Source of the DNA: Tetranychus cinnabarinus
Taxonomy: Eukaryota > Arthropoda > Arachnida > Trombidiformes > Tetranychidae
Direction of reading: 5' to 3'
Assembly (NCBI GenBank): GCA_022266195.1
Contig: WHVY01000002.1
Coordinates: 9,129,001-9,193,000, forward strand
DNA length: 64,000 bases
Shown here: in pieces, positions 36,901 through 49,968 of the stretch
Numbering within the stretch: position 1 is the first letter of the stretch
Layout of the letters: each line of letters begins with the position of its first letter
Notes under the pieces: model-generated
Database searches by the model: none
What the model saw: only the letters and a program-made list of their open reading frames with translations
Told to the model about the DNA's origin: nothing
Translations under genes and position numbers: made by a program

Positions 36901-39900
36901 CAGTGTATTAGAATAAAACTCATGAAATGAACAACATTTATGCTGATTTATCAATAAAATGAAAAAAGTATTAAGAAAAGGAAGAAGAAAAGAAACGGAT
37001 AAATGAAGACTAACGATGATGGTGATGAGTAAATAAAAAACAATAACATGAAACATGGAAAAGAATCAGTGAAAGTCATTCCCAGTAATCCTTCCCAGTG
37101 AACCATCAAGAATCATTCAATCTATTAAATCTCTTCTTTTTTCTGTGTCAATCCTGAATTTCATCTATTCCAATCTTGTTCAGATTGTTCATTGGTTTCA
37201 ATTTGGTTAACCATTTCTTCATCATTCCTCGTAATCATTAAATTGAAAGTAAATTCAACAAATCTTTTAAATTTCACATTTTCCAAGAAAACAGTTAATC
37301 AACTTTCATTTTTATATTAACCATTGTTTCTGTTATAAATTATCATGAATCAACTTTGAATTCGTTGATGAAACAGATAAAAATGTCATTTCACGAAACA
37401 GCATTTCAAGTTTGTTTTAAGAAAGAAACTCGACTTTTTAGGAAAATTTATCATCTTTGGTCCAGCAAGAGATGACCTTTTTGAATATTATCCATAATGA
37501 ATTATTTATAAGAATCAAAGATAAATGATTAATGAAGTTCTGTGAATAACTTATAATGCAATGGAACTTAAAATTAGACAGTTTCAGATGAATCTTCATT
37601 TAGACGAACTGAATTTGAATTGATCAAGAATTATTCAGATTATCTTGAGATAGCATCTAAATAAAAAGCGAAAACGTTTAAAAGACTTTAAAATTGTGAG
37701 AATTAATTGTTAATTGAATTAAAAAATTCATCGTTTCTCTTCTTTCATTGTAATTGTAACAGATTGAAATTGAAATAACAGGGAGTTAAGAGTGATTAAC
37801 AAGTTGATAGTTGCATGATAATAATGAGTTTGCTGAGTCGAAATAATTTTTCATTTCAAGCTTTCATGAACAAAGAAAGTGTCAATTTGAAAGAGAGAAA
37901 AAAGATTCCTATTCAAGTTGATTCAAATAAGCAGTTCTTGTGATGATGAATAATAAAGGGAAATGTCAGTTGAAATAAAGGGAATCTGAAATTTGATAGC
38001 AAAAGTTGGGGATAAAGTAAAGTCTTTAACTTACAAATTCAACTCCAACTGTCCAAGAGGCACTAACTTTGGGTAATCGTCCGATCCAACGAACTGTCCC
38101 GAACTCGGGTCCTTTACTCTTTAACCAGGCAACTCGTTCACCAAGAGACAAGGTTGGAGCTTCTGGTTCTTCGTCTGAAATGCTTTTACGATTACCTCGA
38201 AGTCGATGAATCAATGACTTTCGACTTCCTCGTGAATCATTGTTTTTACCACTATTGTTGTCAGTTGAACTGCGATTATCTTCATTCTCATCGCCTTCCG
38301 GCGTAATTGCTTGCAGAGGTGAACCAGCAACTGTGAATAAAGATGAAAGGAAAAAAGGTTGAAATTGAATAAAAAGCAGGATAAAAATGGTAAGTTAAGT
38401 AAAAAGTGGAAAGACAAGACAAGAATAATTATCACTTCTTCCTATTTTAACTCTTTTATTTTATTAAATCAGCAATTGTAATCATATCAACAAAACCAAA
38501 ATGGAAAGCTATTTATCATCTTTAATCGGCCTCATGAGAGGTTGAACAATTCATTATTTAAAAAAGTGATGATGAGCATTAGTGAACAAAGGTAAAGGTG
38601 GAAAAAGCTAAACGCGAAAAAAGAGTAAACAAGAATCTCTAATGAATTGAATGTGGTTTTTGTGTTCATTTAATCGGAGTAATTTAAAGTTGGGTGAAAA
38701 GCCTGGCGAATGACATTGACTAATAATGGCGCTTTTGTCTGATGAAAATTGATGGAAAGAAATCATTTTCTGAATGTTCAGTTGAATGATTAAAAATAAA
38801 AAAGGGAAAATGGTTTCAACTCTTGGGAGTTGAAAGTTTACAAGTTGAGTGTTGATAACTTTACATACTTTTTTCATTGATTTTCATGATTATGAGGAAG
38901 GCAAGTGAAGGGAAAATGGAGAGAATTTTTTCGCCTTTGATTAAGAGTGGAACAGGGAAAGAACGAGATTGAGAATTGAATCAAATGTTGATTAGAATTT
39001 GGGTGAAAAAAAGAAGAAGAAGGAAAATGAAGGAATCTCTTGGAATATTTTGCTAAGTATTATTATGATTGTTATTATTATATGGAATGAATGAATGTAT
39101 TCAGTTATGCATGGGTTATTCAAGACACAAGGAAAATGAGGAAATGCATGGAGAAGGAAGAAAAATTATGGTTCGCAATGTTGGTCGATCATGATTCTGA
39201 TGAGGATGAAAAGTAATGATGAAGCAAGGTAAAGCCAATCAAAGAGAGGAAATAAAGCATCTCCAAGTGGAAGCAGGAATGTAATATGGAAGAGAAAAGA
39301 TGATGAAAAGAAGATGCAGAATTACTCAGGACTACAGTAGATTCACGAGTTTATTCATTATTTCTGTTCTATTATTTTCTCATCATATTCCAGATTCGTA
39401 CTTGATTACAGATCGGCTTTCGTTCAACATCAGTTTATTCACTCCAGACTTTCCCACTTTAAGTCCTTTACTCTACATTTAGTTACATGAGTTCAATCAA
39501 ATCGTTCAATAACTTATTTTGAAAAGTCACTGAGTCATTCGAGAAACACAAATGTTTTATTCAAATCAATACTCAGAACTTAATTATCACTAGAGACACT
39601 CCATGCATTTATTGAACTAACAATCATTTTTGGGAATTCATTCGAACGCACGATTCTTTGACAAATAAGGTTGAAATAACTGATCGATTTAACTCGAGAA
39701 AAGTGAAATTCTTGGGTTGACAAAGTAAAGTTTATAAGAACGACTCTTTTCTGTGTTTACTTCGAAGTTTGGTTTAGCAATTTTTGCAGAAATGTTAGAC
39801 TTGAGAATGCTTTCGATTAGAGTTCATGGAAAATGCAACGAATTTTGGATTCTCTTTTTGATTGCAAAATGTTTGCATAACTTGATTGACCAAATAAAAT

Positions 39901-42011
39901 GTCTTTACTTGTGAACTACTTTTTGCTTTATCGTCATGAAGATCATTGTGATGATTATTAATGACAATTTTCAACATAAAATGTAAAGCAACTTTGGTAA
40001 GCTAAACAAGGTTTGGTCAGAATCTAGAAATTATCAAGTAAAACAAGGATTTTTGGATTTTTTTCTTCTCCTTCTTCTTTTGGTCAACATTATTTTTGTT
40101 TTGTTTTTGCCATTCTTTTCTGAATCATGATGAAGATAGAATGGAGAATGCTGTGAATGATAAACATTTTTGCTCAATGTTCACCTGACCAGGGTAAAGT
40201 ATAAAAAGAAGGGTGTAAAGAGTCCAGTTGAATGTTGATGATAAAGAAATGAGATATAAATATGAAAAATATATAAGAGTTGATGAAGAAAAATCTTTTT
40301 GTAAATATTATAAATATATTTATATATGAATAAAATATAAGCCTTTAGAGTGAAGGAGTAAAGAAGAAGAAGAAATGGAGGCAAAAAATTCATATTCATT
40401 TGCTGTTGCAAGTCCAATAGTTGAAGGTGATGAGAAATGAAATTTACCCAGAAATGAGGTTTATGATGAAAGTTTTGAAAGTTTCACAGATGATAACTTT
40501 AACTTGCAAAAATGGATAACTCAGTTTGGGCTTGAAAAGCTGCTACAAATGCCAGATGAAGGTAAAGGTTCACCAACGTGAATCCATTTCATGGTTTATC
40601 CGTTGGGAAACTTTATACTTAGACTTTACAGGAAAAACGAGTTTCCAAATGGTCATGATGACCATGGCGATAGGAAAGACATTAACGAATGACTAACAAT
40701 TTTTAATGATAAAGTGTTTGTTGTAATTCAGAAAGTTTTGCTATTCAATTGCAATCATTGAAAATTGATTCTTAAACATGTTGTTTCATGAAAGTTGTTC
40801 AATGTTATGATTTATTGATTAATGTTAAGGTTAATAAGTTGAATTATAATACACAATTAAGGCTAAGTTTAGATTTTTTTTTGCTTCTCTTTTTTGCTCA
40901 ACTGCTTTTTTACCTCCTTTCAGGGATTGCATTAAACAGGTAAACTTGAATCAACATGATAAAAAGATAATCTTGAAAATTTCAAAATGAAATTGTTAAT
41001 CGTATTAAATTTTTTTCTGCTTCTGTTTCGCTCTTTGTAGTCCTAATAAAAGTGAGATTATTCAGATAACAAATGTTGGTAACGATATTTTGTGTTTAAT
41101 TTTGCATTTTTAAGTTAAAAGTATTGTTCAATTTTGTTTTTTGCAAACTGCTTTTTTTATTATAAACTTGGTGCCATGAAATTTATAATGAAATGGATAT
41201 CATCTCAAATTATCTGATCAAGTAAATTCAATTCATTGGGTGAATAAATTGATAATTGAACAGGAAGAAAAGGAAAGAAGAGAAACAGGAAAATTCTGCT
41301 TTTTTTCTTGCTGCTTAAGTTGGGTAAATTTTATTCAATTTTTCACTCGACTTACCTTCAACTAGAGTATCAAAGAGTCTGGCACCAATTATACTTTGAC
41401 GTTTACGAGCCAAATAAGAGGGGAAACTGCGGACGTCGATTGACTGGCGTGCTCTTGCTATACGATCGTGTGACCAAGGACCGTTTGTTCCGGAAGTTCG
41501 TGTTGTAAAGGAAGGAGCGACCGTCATAAACTGTGGAGTTCGTTCAGTGAGGCAACTGTTTTTACGCTCTCTGCTGGGTCCACTTGGTTTACTCGTTTCA
41601 CCGACTGTCGATCCTGGGCCTGAGTGGCCACCAATAATTCCTGAGAAGAGGATGGGTGACAACATGTCCAGTCCTGGTACCAGTGACATGGATCGTGACC
41701 GAGTACCCGATGCAGGTGGTGGGGAAAGAGACTTGATGGATTGTTCATGTTGACTTGAGGTTGCTTGGATGGTCGACGGTGCTGGTGGTGAGGGTGTCGA
41801 TACAGCCGTTGTTGCTGACGGTGAGGGTGGCTCAAGTAGGCAAGACTCACTTTGCTTGCTTCCACCCTCTTCCTCCTCGAACCGATAATCATTGTTACTG
41901 GTGCTAATTGTGATGGCAGTGTTTGGACTAATCGAATGGGAATCATTAAGTCGACTTGGTCGCGTTTCTTTGCTTGAGGCACTTTCATCGTTACCCGGGC
42001 TTCCAATCATT
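24944..42011 (-). CDS. CYLD-type CAP-Gly protein without a visible protease domain (~2,473 aa)
   Basis: Five exons: 42011-41356 (ATG 42010), 38330-38035, 33253-33121, 33038-32926 and 31168-24944, all GT-AG with agreeing phases (1,0,1,0). Residues 280-353 are a CAP-Gly domain split by an intron: GTVRWIGRLPKVSASWTVGV then IGCTDGKFEGRRYFT. This resembles the third CAP-Gly of human CYLD, which contains GVIRWIGQPP and GCTDGTFRGTRYFT. CAP-Gly modules bind C-terminal or proline-rich peptides; in CYLD the third binds NEMO. A Cys-rich patch (NHCLCNNCNHPCAHLC) follows, then about 2,000 residues of low complexity: RS-rich, poly-Gln near 946-957, Asn-rich, proline motifs (RPPRPPRPP near 1755) and a His-rich block near 2140. 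No Cys or His box of a ubiquitin protease is seen. A possible GTAAAT donor at about 24985 could lead to further exons, but none was found. An acceptor before the ATG implies an upstream exon. Confidence 0.75.
25800..26110 (-). repeat. His-rich CAT/CAC codon repeat in the 6.2-kb exon
   Basis: Dense ATG/GTG triplets on the plus strand encode clustered histidines on the minus strand (for example HHHHHHHH near 25818). The opposite strand stays open as an Asp-rich frame, which is a shadow and not a gene. Confidence 0.7.
29491..29530 (-). repeat. CAG/CAA trinucleotide repeat (poly-Gln) in the 6.2-kb exon
   Basis: A run of CAG and CAA codons on the minus strand encodes about 12 consecutive glutamines. 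It is flanked by His-rich codon repeats. Confidence 0.85.
31169..32925 (-). other. Fourth intron of the CAP-Gly gene
   Basis: A 1.76-kb phase-0 intron with donor GTAAGT and acceptor TTAG. It contains an (ATC)n microsatellite at about 31785-31806. No other feature is seen. Confidence 0.7.
33254..38034 (-). other. Second intron of the CAP-Gly gene
   Basis: A 4.78-kb phase-0 intron that interrupts the CAP-Gly domain between GVEF and DNAIG. The interior is AT-rich with short microsatellites. An open frame on the plus strand (about 35376-35672) starts with a hydrophobic run but shows no further coding evidence. Confidence 0.7.
38331..41355 (-). other. First coding intron of the CAP-Gly gene
   Basis: A 3.0-kb phase-1 intron with donor GTAAGT (41355 downwards) and a CAG acceptor. 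I recognise nothing in it beyond short AT-rich repeats such as 40320-40340. Confidence 0.7.
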
Positions 42012-43910
42012 CTGTTGATAAAAAACAAATGAAAAGCATTTAGTAAAAGTACTGGGAACGTTCAAATGAAAAGTCGGCTGATTTTCAATATAAATTCAAA
42101 CAACTTTACTTTTCCATTTTATTTCCCTTCCCAGCTGAGTCAACAATTTATTGTCATCCCACAATCAAAATCTTTTCTGATTAAAAGAACCAACATTTTT
42201 TGGTTTAACCAGAAAAAAAACAGAAACTGATTCTACCATGAAAGACAAGAACTTTTAATTCAAATGAAAATAGAAATTGGAAAAAAGGTTAAAATTTCCA
42301 ACTCAGTAAGTCAGAAAATACCTTCAATTGAGAGCTTCTAAAAATAGTTGAATCAAAATTCAATTTAACTCCTTGATCAAGTCAAAACATTGCCATCAAC
42401 ATCGAACCACAAAAAATGGCAAAATCTGAATAAACCAAAGTCGAAAGTTTATCAATCAACTCTTCACCTTTCAACTGTCAACCTTAATAAAATGAACAAT
42501 TAGTTATAATATGCTATTAAATGATACAAACACAGAACATGTTCATCATGATAGTCATAACCACCATCATTATCAGAATTGTATTTTCAGCTTTTCTTTC
42601 CTTTTTTTTCTCTCTCTCTCTTCATTTTTTTCCTTCTTCTTCAAGATTCATCTCCTCCTTGATCATTATTTTGCCACTTACCACCTTATTTACCTCCCAC
42701 AATAATTGACATTTGATTGGGAATGAAATGAAACAACAACTTTAACTGTAATTAAGATGATCATCAAGAGCACAAAGAGAAAGCACAAAATCACAATTAT
42801 CATTATCATTCAACTCATGGCTCATTTAGCATCGTTTTCATCATTTTCATCCTTCTCTTCAACCATTATCTTTCATCAATAATACCTTTGACTATTTATA
42901 TAAATATATAAAAAATATATTATCAATGATAATAGTGAAAAGACAAGATACAAATGGAGGCGAAAAAAAAGTTCTTATTATGATAACACTTATTGAATCA
43001 AATCACATGAACAATAATATGTGACACAAATTTTTTATGCTTTTTTTGTATGTCTAATCATCTGATTCTTTTACTCTTGTATTGGTTTTTATTTCAGGCA
43101 TTGATGGTCATTGGTAAGTCAAACAATATAAATCAGTTATTGTAAAGAATCATCATGAACATCATTAAGGAAACAACAGTGAGAAAAAAGGCCAAATTCA
43201 TTTCTCATTGTCTTTCAATTCGCATTCTCATTCTGATCATCATTATTATTGTTATCGCTTTCTCTATCAACAAATCTTTCTCCGGTTTTTTTACGAAAAA
43301 ATCAGAAAAAAAGTTGCCTTCATTGATCACAATTTGATTGATATCATTAATGAAAATCTTGCAACAATTAGCTTAATTGTGTCTAATGGTTCACTTATCT
43401 GTTATCATAATGGAACAATGTTGAAAGGAAAACATTTGGAATTTAAATTGAGACAAAAGTCGCCATTCAAGTCAGTCATTTAAGTTTTTTCAATTTTCCA
43501 GGCAATTTGGTTCAAACAGATATTCTCAGAGTTGTTTTACTAGGAAAGATAGTTTAAAATGAATCGAGTTTTGGGAAAATTGGAAATCTCACAGATTGAA
43601 GTTTGTTTTCACTCTTTAAGTTTCATTTGATGTTTTACTCGATAATGAAATCTGAAAAACTCAATAATGAATAGAAGTTTAAAATAATGAAAAAATATCA
43701 GAATTCATGATAACACGAAAAGAAAAGTTAAAACATGAAAACTCAACTCGGGAATGATGTTTGCTAAACATTTCAATGAAAATGCGAAATTGAACCAATT
43801 TGAAATGATATTGAACTTGAAAGTGTTTAAGAATAAGACTTTACAATAAATGCCATTTCATGAATTTATCAGTTCAAGGAAAATAACTTCCAAATCTTAT
43901 TAATTCAAGC

Positions 43911-44422
43911 AACGTTAGTGGATGTTAGTTCTTAGACAGGGTGAGTTACATGATTTCTAGGACAGTTGAATTCTGGGACAAGGCAAAATTAGGGATTTCT
44001 GCAACAAATAAAACAAGCGAATGTTACTTAAAAATGAAATTTATTGAAAAATGAGATAAGTGTAATGAAATGCCATTGAGTATGCATTTAAGCATTGAGT
44101 GTTTAAGGAATCATCAACTTTTTATGTTTGTCTTAAATTGAACTTGATGAGGTCGAAAAGTCGGCGGCCAATTCCAACGGCTTTGTTAAGTCTCTTGTCA
44201 TGTAAGCAACAAATTGCTGTCGTGCTATTATGTTACTTTGTGTCTCTTCAATAAAAGTTTTTTTCCTGAATCTTCTCTTCATGTTGACGCAGGCTGTCTT
44301 GTGAATTGTGCTTGTCGCGAAAATTTCATCTGTCCTAGAAACTGAAAAACTAGCACTTTCCCAGAAACTGTCCTTGGAATCGTGTATGCTCCAAAACTCA
44401 CATTTCCTTTGTCACTAACGTT
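43911..44422. mobile_element. Possible 512-bp inverted-repeat (MITE-like) element
   Basis: The ends are the exact inverted decamer AACGTTAGTG (43911-43920) and CACTAACGTT (44413-44422). A second inverted pair lies just inside: 'ctaggacagtt...ttctggga' on the left and 'tcccagaaactgtcctt' plus 'ctgtcctag' on the right. The interior has no long open frame. No target duplication is clear, so the limits are uncertain. Confidence 0.4.
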
Positions 44423-45720
44423 AGTCATTTAATTATACAATTATCTGTTTCAGTTGATTTTAAGCTTTGAAAGGATCTTTTGTAAAGTTTATTCAATTTG
44501 AAAGGTTAACCTTTTAAAGTGTAAAAGCCTAAAGGGTTGTTATTTGTCATCAATTTTACTCTTAAAATGCAACTTAAGGGGTCGATGAATGTGATGTGAA
44601 GATGAAAACAAGAATCATGTTTGTTGCCAGTGAATGGATGATTCATTTCAATCATCAGAATTTATCTTCAATTCAGTGGTCAATTCAATTTATCCTTTAG
44701 TTTCAAATGGTATGAGGTGATCAAATGAAAGTGAACAAAAGGCGAAACAAGGAAAGTAAAAAGTGTATTATTTTTCATGTGAAAAATCATATTGAACTTG
44801 ATTCTGACACAATTTATCTTTTTATCATTATCATGACCTCTTCTGAATTCCTCTTGAAAAAAGTTCTTCTTTTTTTCTCCATTTCTTTTCTTTTCCATTT
44901 ACAATTCTCAATTTCAATTTTCAACACTTTCATTTTGTTTCATCATTTTTACTTGCGCTTTGCTGGATAACAACGAAAAAATGCTCGAGGCAAAAGTAAA
45001 GATGAAATTTATACAAAACTCAGTCGAGTAACTTGTATACATTATTCAGTTATCATGTTGATCATGGTGATGAGAAATTATGCTGATACAAGGTAATAAT
45101 GAAAAATGATAATATTTGATAAAAAAGAGATTTTTCTTTTTCGATTCAAAGTTGCACTTTTACTGTAAATTTAATGAAGGTTAATGAAAAGTAAAAGTTT
45201 ACAGTTGATGCTCGTAAAGGTAATCATGATAATCTTGTGGTGTTGACCTGAAATGGATATAACATTATCATGGAAATGTTGAGGAAAAGAGAAAAGGGAA
45301 AACAGATTAAGCCTGAAAAAGGTTGAGGAAGTTGCATGGAAAATGATGAGAAAGGTTTTGATGAAGAGAATGATGATTGAAGAAAAGTTTGAAAGTAAAT
45401 ACAATGAAATGAAATGCGATGAAAAGCAAATGATAAAAGGTGAAAGGCATTCTATTCACGTTCTGTAACATAATTCTCACTCCCAGGGAATCCCTATCTT
45501 GATCAACATCTTACTTGTTCATGGGATTCAGTCTGTTGTTCAATATTTTTCAACAGCCAACATATAATGCATGGAAAACGAAAAAGATATCACCTTGGAT
45601 TCTCCCTGAAGAGGAACCACAAAGAAGATTTGGAAGCAAGCGAAAGAAGCAAAATACAAAACAAAAAGGCAACATAAAGAGATGATGAAGAGATAAATTG
45701 TGTGAAATGAAAAGATGATA

Positions 45721-45756
45721 AGAGGAAGAAGAGGAAGAAGAAGAAGAAGATTTTCT
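45721..45756. repeat. AAG/AGG purine microsatellite
   Basis: An imperfect run of gaagaag and gaggaagaag triplets in intergenic sequence. Confidence 0.7.
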
Positions 45757-48700
45757 GTTGGATGAAAGATGAAATTGGCTATTTCAAGTTTTGAATGAAA
45801 TAACCTAATAAAATAAGATCAACATTACCATTTTGCATTGAATGGTTATAGTCAGCATTTTGGAAAACGAATGAGGAAAGAATGATCATCATGAAATTGA
45901 GAAGAGAAAGAATGTAAAAGCTCATCTAAATGATTCAGATTCATTGAGTTTAAAAGGAGAAAACCTTTTCTCTTCGAGTTCAATAGAGAAAAGCAAAAGA
46001 ATCATGAAAATGTAAATAGTCTTTTTAGTTTATCTTTTGCTTCTTCCTTTGCTTTCTTTGCTTACCAGATGTTGAGATGAAAATTTGGTAAAGATGAGAA
46101 TGATAATTAAATCGGATTGATTCCAAGGTGACGATTCAATGGCGTTTTACCAAGCAAATTCAGGGCAACATTTTTGCACAACAAACAGAACATGATATTA
46201 ACCGATTCTCCATGACAATTGACAATTAGATTGAGATGAAAGTAGAGAAAAAAATAGCCTCAAACTGTGCATATTGTACGCTTGAGAGTTTTACTTAATT
46301 TTTGCAGATTTACCCTTTGATTAAAGCTGAATTAACAAGAAAAGACAATGAAAAATCCTCAATCCTTTCTCAATTAATCCAAATGAAAATCAATTGTAAC
46401 TTGAATGAAACAATTATTTAGAAATGCTAAGTGTCCCAAGTCACCCGAAACGATGATTAGTGTATCATTTAATTCGTCTTAATAACAATGACTTAAAATT
46501 GATTTTTGATGCTTTTTTGGTTTACTTTTTGTAGAGTCCAGTTAACGAAAAGTAATTTTTTAATGAAAAAAAGAAAACTTAGTCTACAAGTGTTTAATTG
46601 CCGAATCCAAATTGAGATGTTCATGAAATATAACACATTCTGCTCGATCAACTGGTCAGTTTGACCTTTTAAAGACTCATAGAGTACTCGTTGAGCTCAA
46701 TTGTCTTGGGTCCTCTTAGATTATGAGTTATTTGGGTTTCAGGGTAGATAATTAGAAAGAAAAGTATTGAAAAAGGTTTCAAGTTCGTATTCTGAGAGCT
46801 TTATTTGAGTAATAAATTTTAGTTCTAAGCAATAGTACTAGGTTTTAGTAACTAGATTTGGTGTCAAATCAGTAATTGTTTGCAGTGCAGGAGAAAGCAA
46901 AAAAAGGTTTTGAAAAGTTGGAACTGCTCACCTTAAATCAGCGAACTGATGACTTCGAGAAAATTAAATACTCATAAAACCTGATTGTTCGAAAGGTTGG
47001 TTTTTACATTGATTTTTGTATGAGGACGACTTGGGACAGTTTCCTTGTAATAATCGATCATTTTCATTTTTTGCTTTAAAAGTGAAAATTGGAGATTTTC
47101 TGGAAATTGATTTTAAATTGTTTATGAACGTTTCATTGCTCTATATATCATTTGTAATAAAGCAAATGATTAGGATAATTTCAGGTCACAAAACACATTT
47201 TTTCTCGGTTGAGGTTCTTTTTTGGTTACATTTAAAGATAATCGAATTAAAAGGTTGTCTTAAAGTGGTGAATGTTATTGTGCTGAATGGACAAAATAAT
47301 ATGATTCGTTGGGGAAACGTGATTGAATAATACATGGTGAATGGAAGAGAAAAGTGATAATATTGAAGATACATCTAGAGTTGGGTGAAAATTTCATTGT
47401 AAACCGATTGGAATGAAGAAAAGGGAAGAAGAGATAAAATACAATAATCATAATCATAATAGTCATGATAGTATCACAAAATTGTAACCATTCAAGGATA
47501 AGTAGGTAATGATTCGTAGTATAACAGGGAATGGTGCAACTTTCAATGTTCATTTTTCACCGAATCAAAGTGGAAACAAAACAAGAAACGGTAAAAAATG
47601 AGATGAAAAGAGTCAAAATATGAAAAAATAGAGCGATATATAAAGATATAAATTTTTTTATTCCCTATTCGTTATCATTATAAACATATAAAATATTTTT
47701 TTCTCCTTCTTTTCACTCTTATTCTTGAGCTTCACTTTTTTTTGTAACAACAGGCAAAACTGAAAAGTGATGAGGAAGAGATGAAGATGACGATGAAAAA
47801 AATGATGATAACAGATAAAAAATGCTTCTCATCAACATTTATCTTTGACAAAAAACGTGAACAACTTTATTGCCAGGTCAATATATATATTAAATCATAT
47901 TTTTTTTTCTTGTTTCAAGTTCTTTTTGATAAGACTTGAAGATTGGTGGAGAAACTTTTTATATATATTAAGATTAATATCATGACTGTCAATGGTGTTT
48001 ATGGTGATTGGTTTGAACAAAGTTTCAAATTAAATTTAAAAGTTGAATCCATCAAAATTGTGCGAATAAAAAATGTGAAGGAAAAAGATTTAGTCTAATG
48101 TCGATTGTCACTAAGAATGTTGTTCAAGTGCATAAATGAATTCGAGCTTATTAATTATCGAAATTCCAAAGTTTATGGGTTCATCAATAATGAGAAATAA
48201 AACAAAAGGACGATAAAATCGATATTTGGTCTGAATCTTCACCATCTTTTGGTCAGTTTGGTCGAGTTTCATTCATTTACTTATAATAATGCAAAATAAT
48301 CCGATGAAAAACTTGAAAATCAAATTTTTCGGGTTCAACGTTTAAATCAGAATCAAATCGACTTCAATAGTTGCATATATTGACATCTTTCTTTGCAAGT
48401 TTCTTGTGAAAATATCGATACATTTCGATCGATTCTTATCGTTGCGCTAATCTACAAGGATGATCTTGAAAAATCTGGAAAAGTTCATTTACAGCATTTA
48501 GCTTTTGATCAAGAATATTGTCTGTTCGGCAAGCATTTATGAAAATTTTGTTAAAATAAGCAAAACCATGACAAAGTAACTCGACTTTGAGCAAAGATCC
48601 AACCATTACTCTGATTACAACAATAGTGATGCTATCAATCCCAGCAATTATATAAGTTTAAGCTTTGAATAACTTTGAAATTCTGAGACATCGTCACAAG

Positions 48701-49940
48701 CAGAATGCGCCAGCTTTCCGATTTTTAAGATTCGTCGGAAATTATCTGAATTGAAATGGTTCTTGTCCATTTTCTCAAGTTAAAGTTAAAATAAAATTGC
48801 AATAATATTATCTTCTTCAGTTGGGATTTTTTACAGTTTTCAATTATTTGCTGATTTAAGTCCGTTTTTGGTTTCAATCGAGTCTGTCTTTTAATCACTT
48901 GTTTTGAATTGACTTACATTAATTTTGCAGTTATAATGCAATGAGAATAAGGATAAGCTTTGAAGCAACATTGACGGTTCATTATTTGATTAAAGATTAT
49001 CCAGTTTGGTTAGCTGGCATTCAACATGTTTAAATGGCTATATTGATGAAGGAAGAAAAAAGTAAATCGTTTTTTTATCCAGTTTTGTTTCCAGTGCATC
49101 ATTTACCTTCAGCTTTATTTCAATGATCATAATTAACTTTATCATTTTATCCTAATTATGAGATTATTTTTGTTCTAGTTACATCTTTATGTTCACATTT
49201 ATCTTCCCTGTCAATGGATTGAAGAGGAAAATGAATATTTCTCATTTAATCAGAAAAAGTTATTTCTTTTTCTTCTCCTTTTGCTTCTCTTATTGTTCCT
49301 TGTTTAACTGATTGTTTGCTGTTGATTGTTCCATCTTTATCATCTAATATCTTGTACTATCATCTTCAATGTTTCATTTGTCACAAGTTGAACAAGTTTT
49401 TCCTTTTCTCTTCCCCTTGTCCTTCCCTGTCCATCTGATTATCTTTCAACATGAGCTTATGTTACATGGAACTTTGATTTGAAAATTTTCTCATTTTTGT
49501 TTGTGTCTACATTGGACTGTTCAAACAATTGATTGACAGTTTTTTTACACTTGCCTTGGTTAGTTTACTTGTGAACAATTGAATCAGCAAATAAGGATGA
49601 CCATTGAATACGTTGAAATGGTTGCATCGTAATGGGACAGTTAACGCCTTTTCATTGAATCTCATCGTCTCAACACTTACATCAGCACAATTAAACAGAT
49701 TAGACAGATTTGACTGAAGACGAAAAGGACGAAAAGATGAGAGAAGAGAAGAAGAAAAAAGTTTCACCTTTCTCTGTTTGCAACTTCAAACCATCATGTA
49801 ATCAAAGAGTCTAATTGAATTGAATCAATCAATTACAGGGAAAGAAAGTAGCAGTCACCGAGAGGAGGAAGAAAACAGAAAAGGTACAACTGATAATCAA
49901 AAGTTAATCATTGAAAAGGAAAGGTTAAGGAATGGAGTAA

Positions 49941-49968
49941 AGAAGAAGAAGAAGAAGAAGAAGAAAAA
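49941..49968. repeat. (AAG)n microsatellite
   Basis: About eight perfect AAG triplets in intergenic sequence. Confidence 0.8.
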
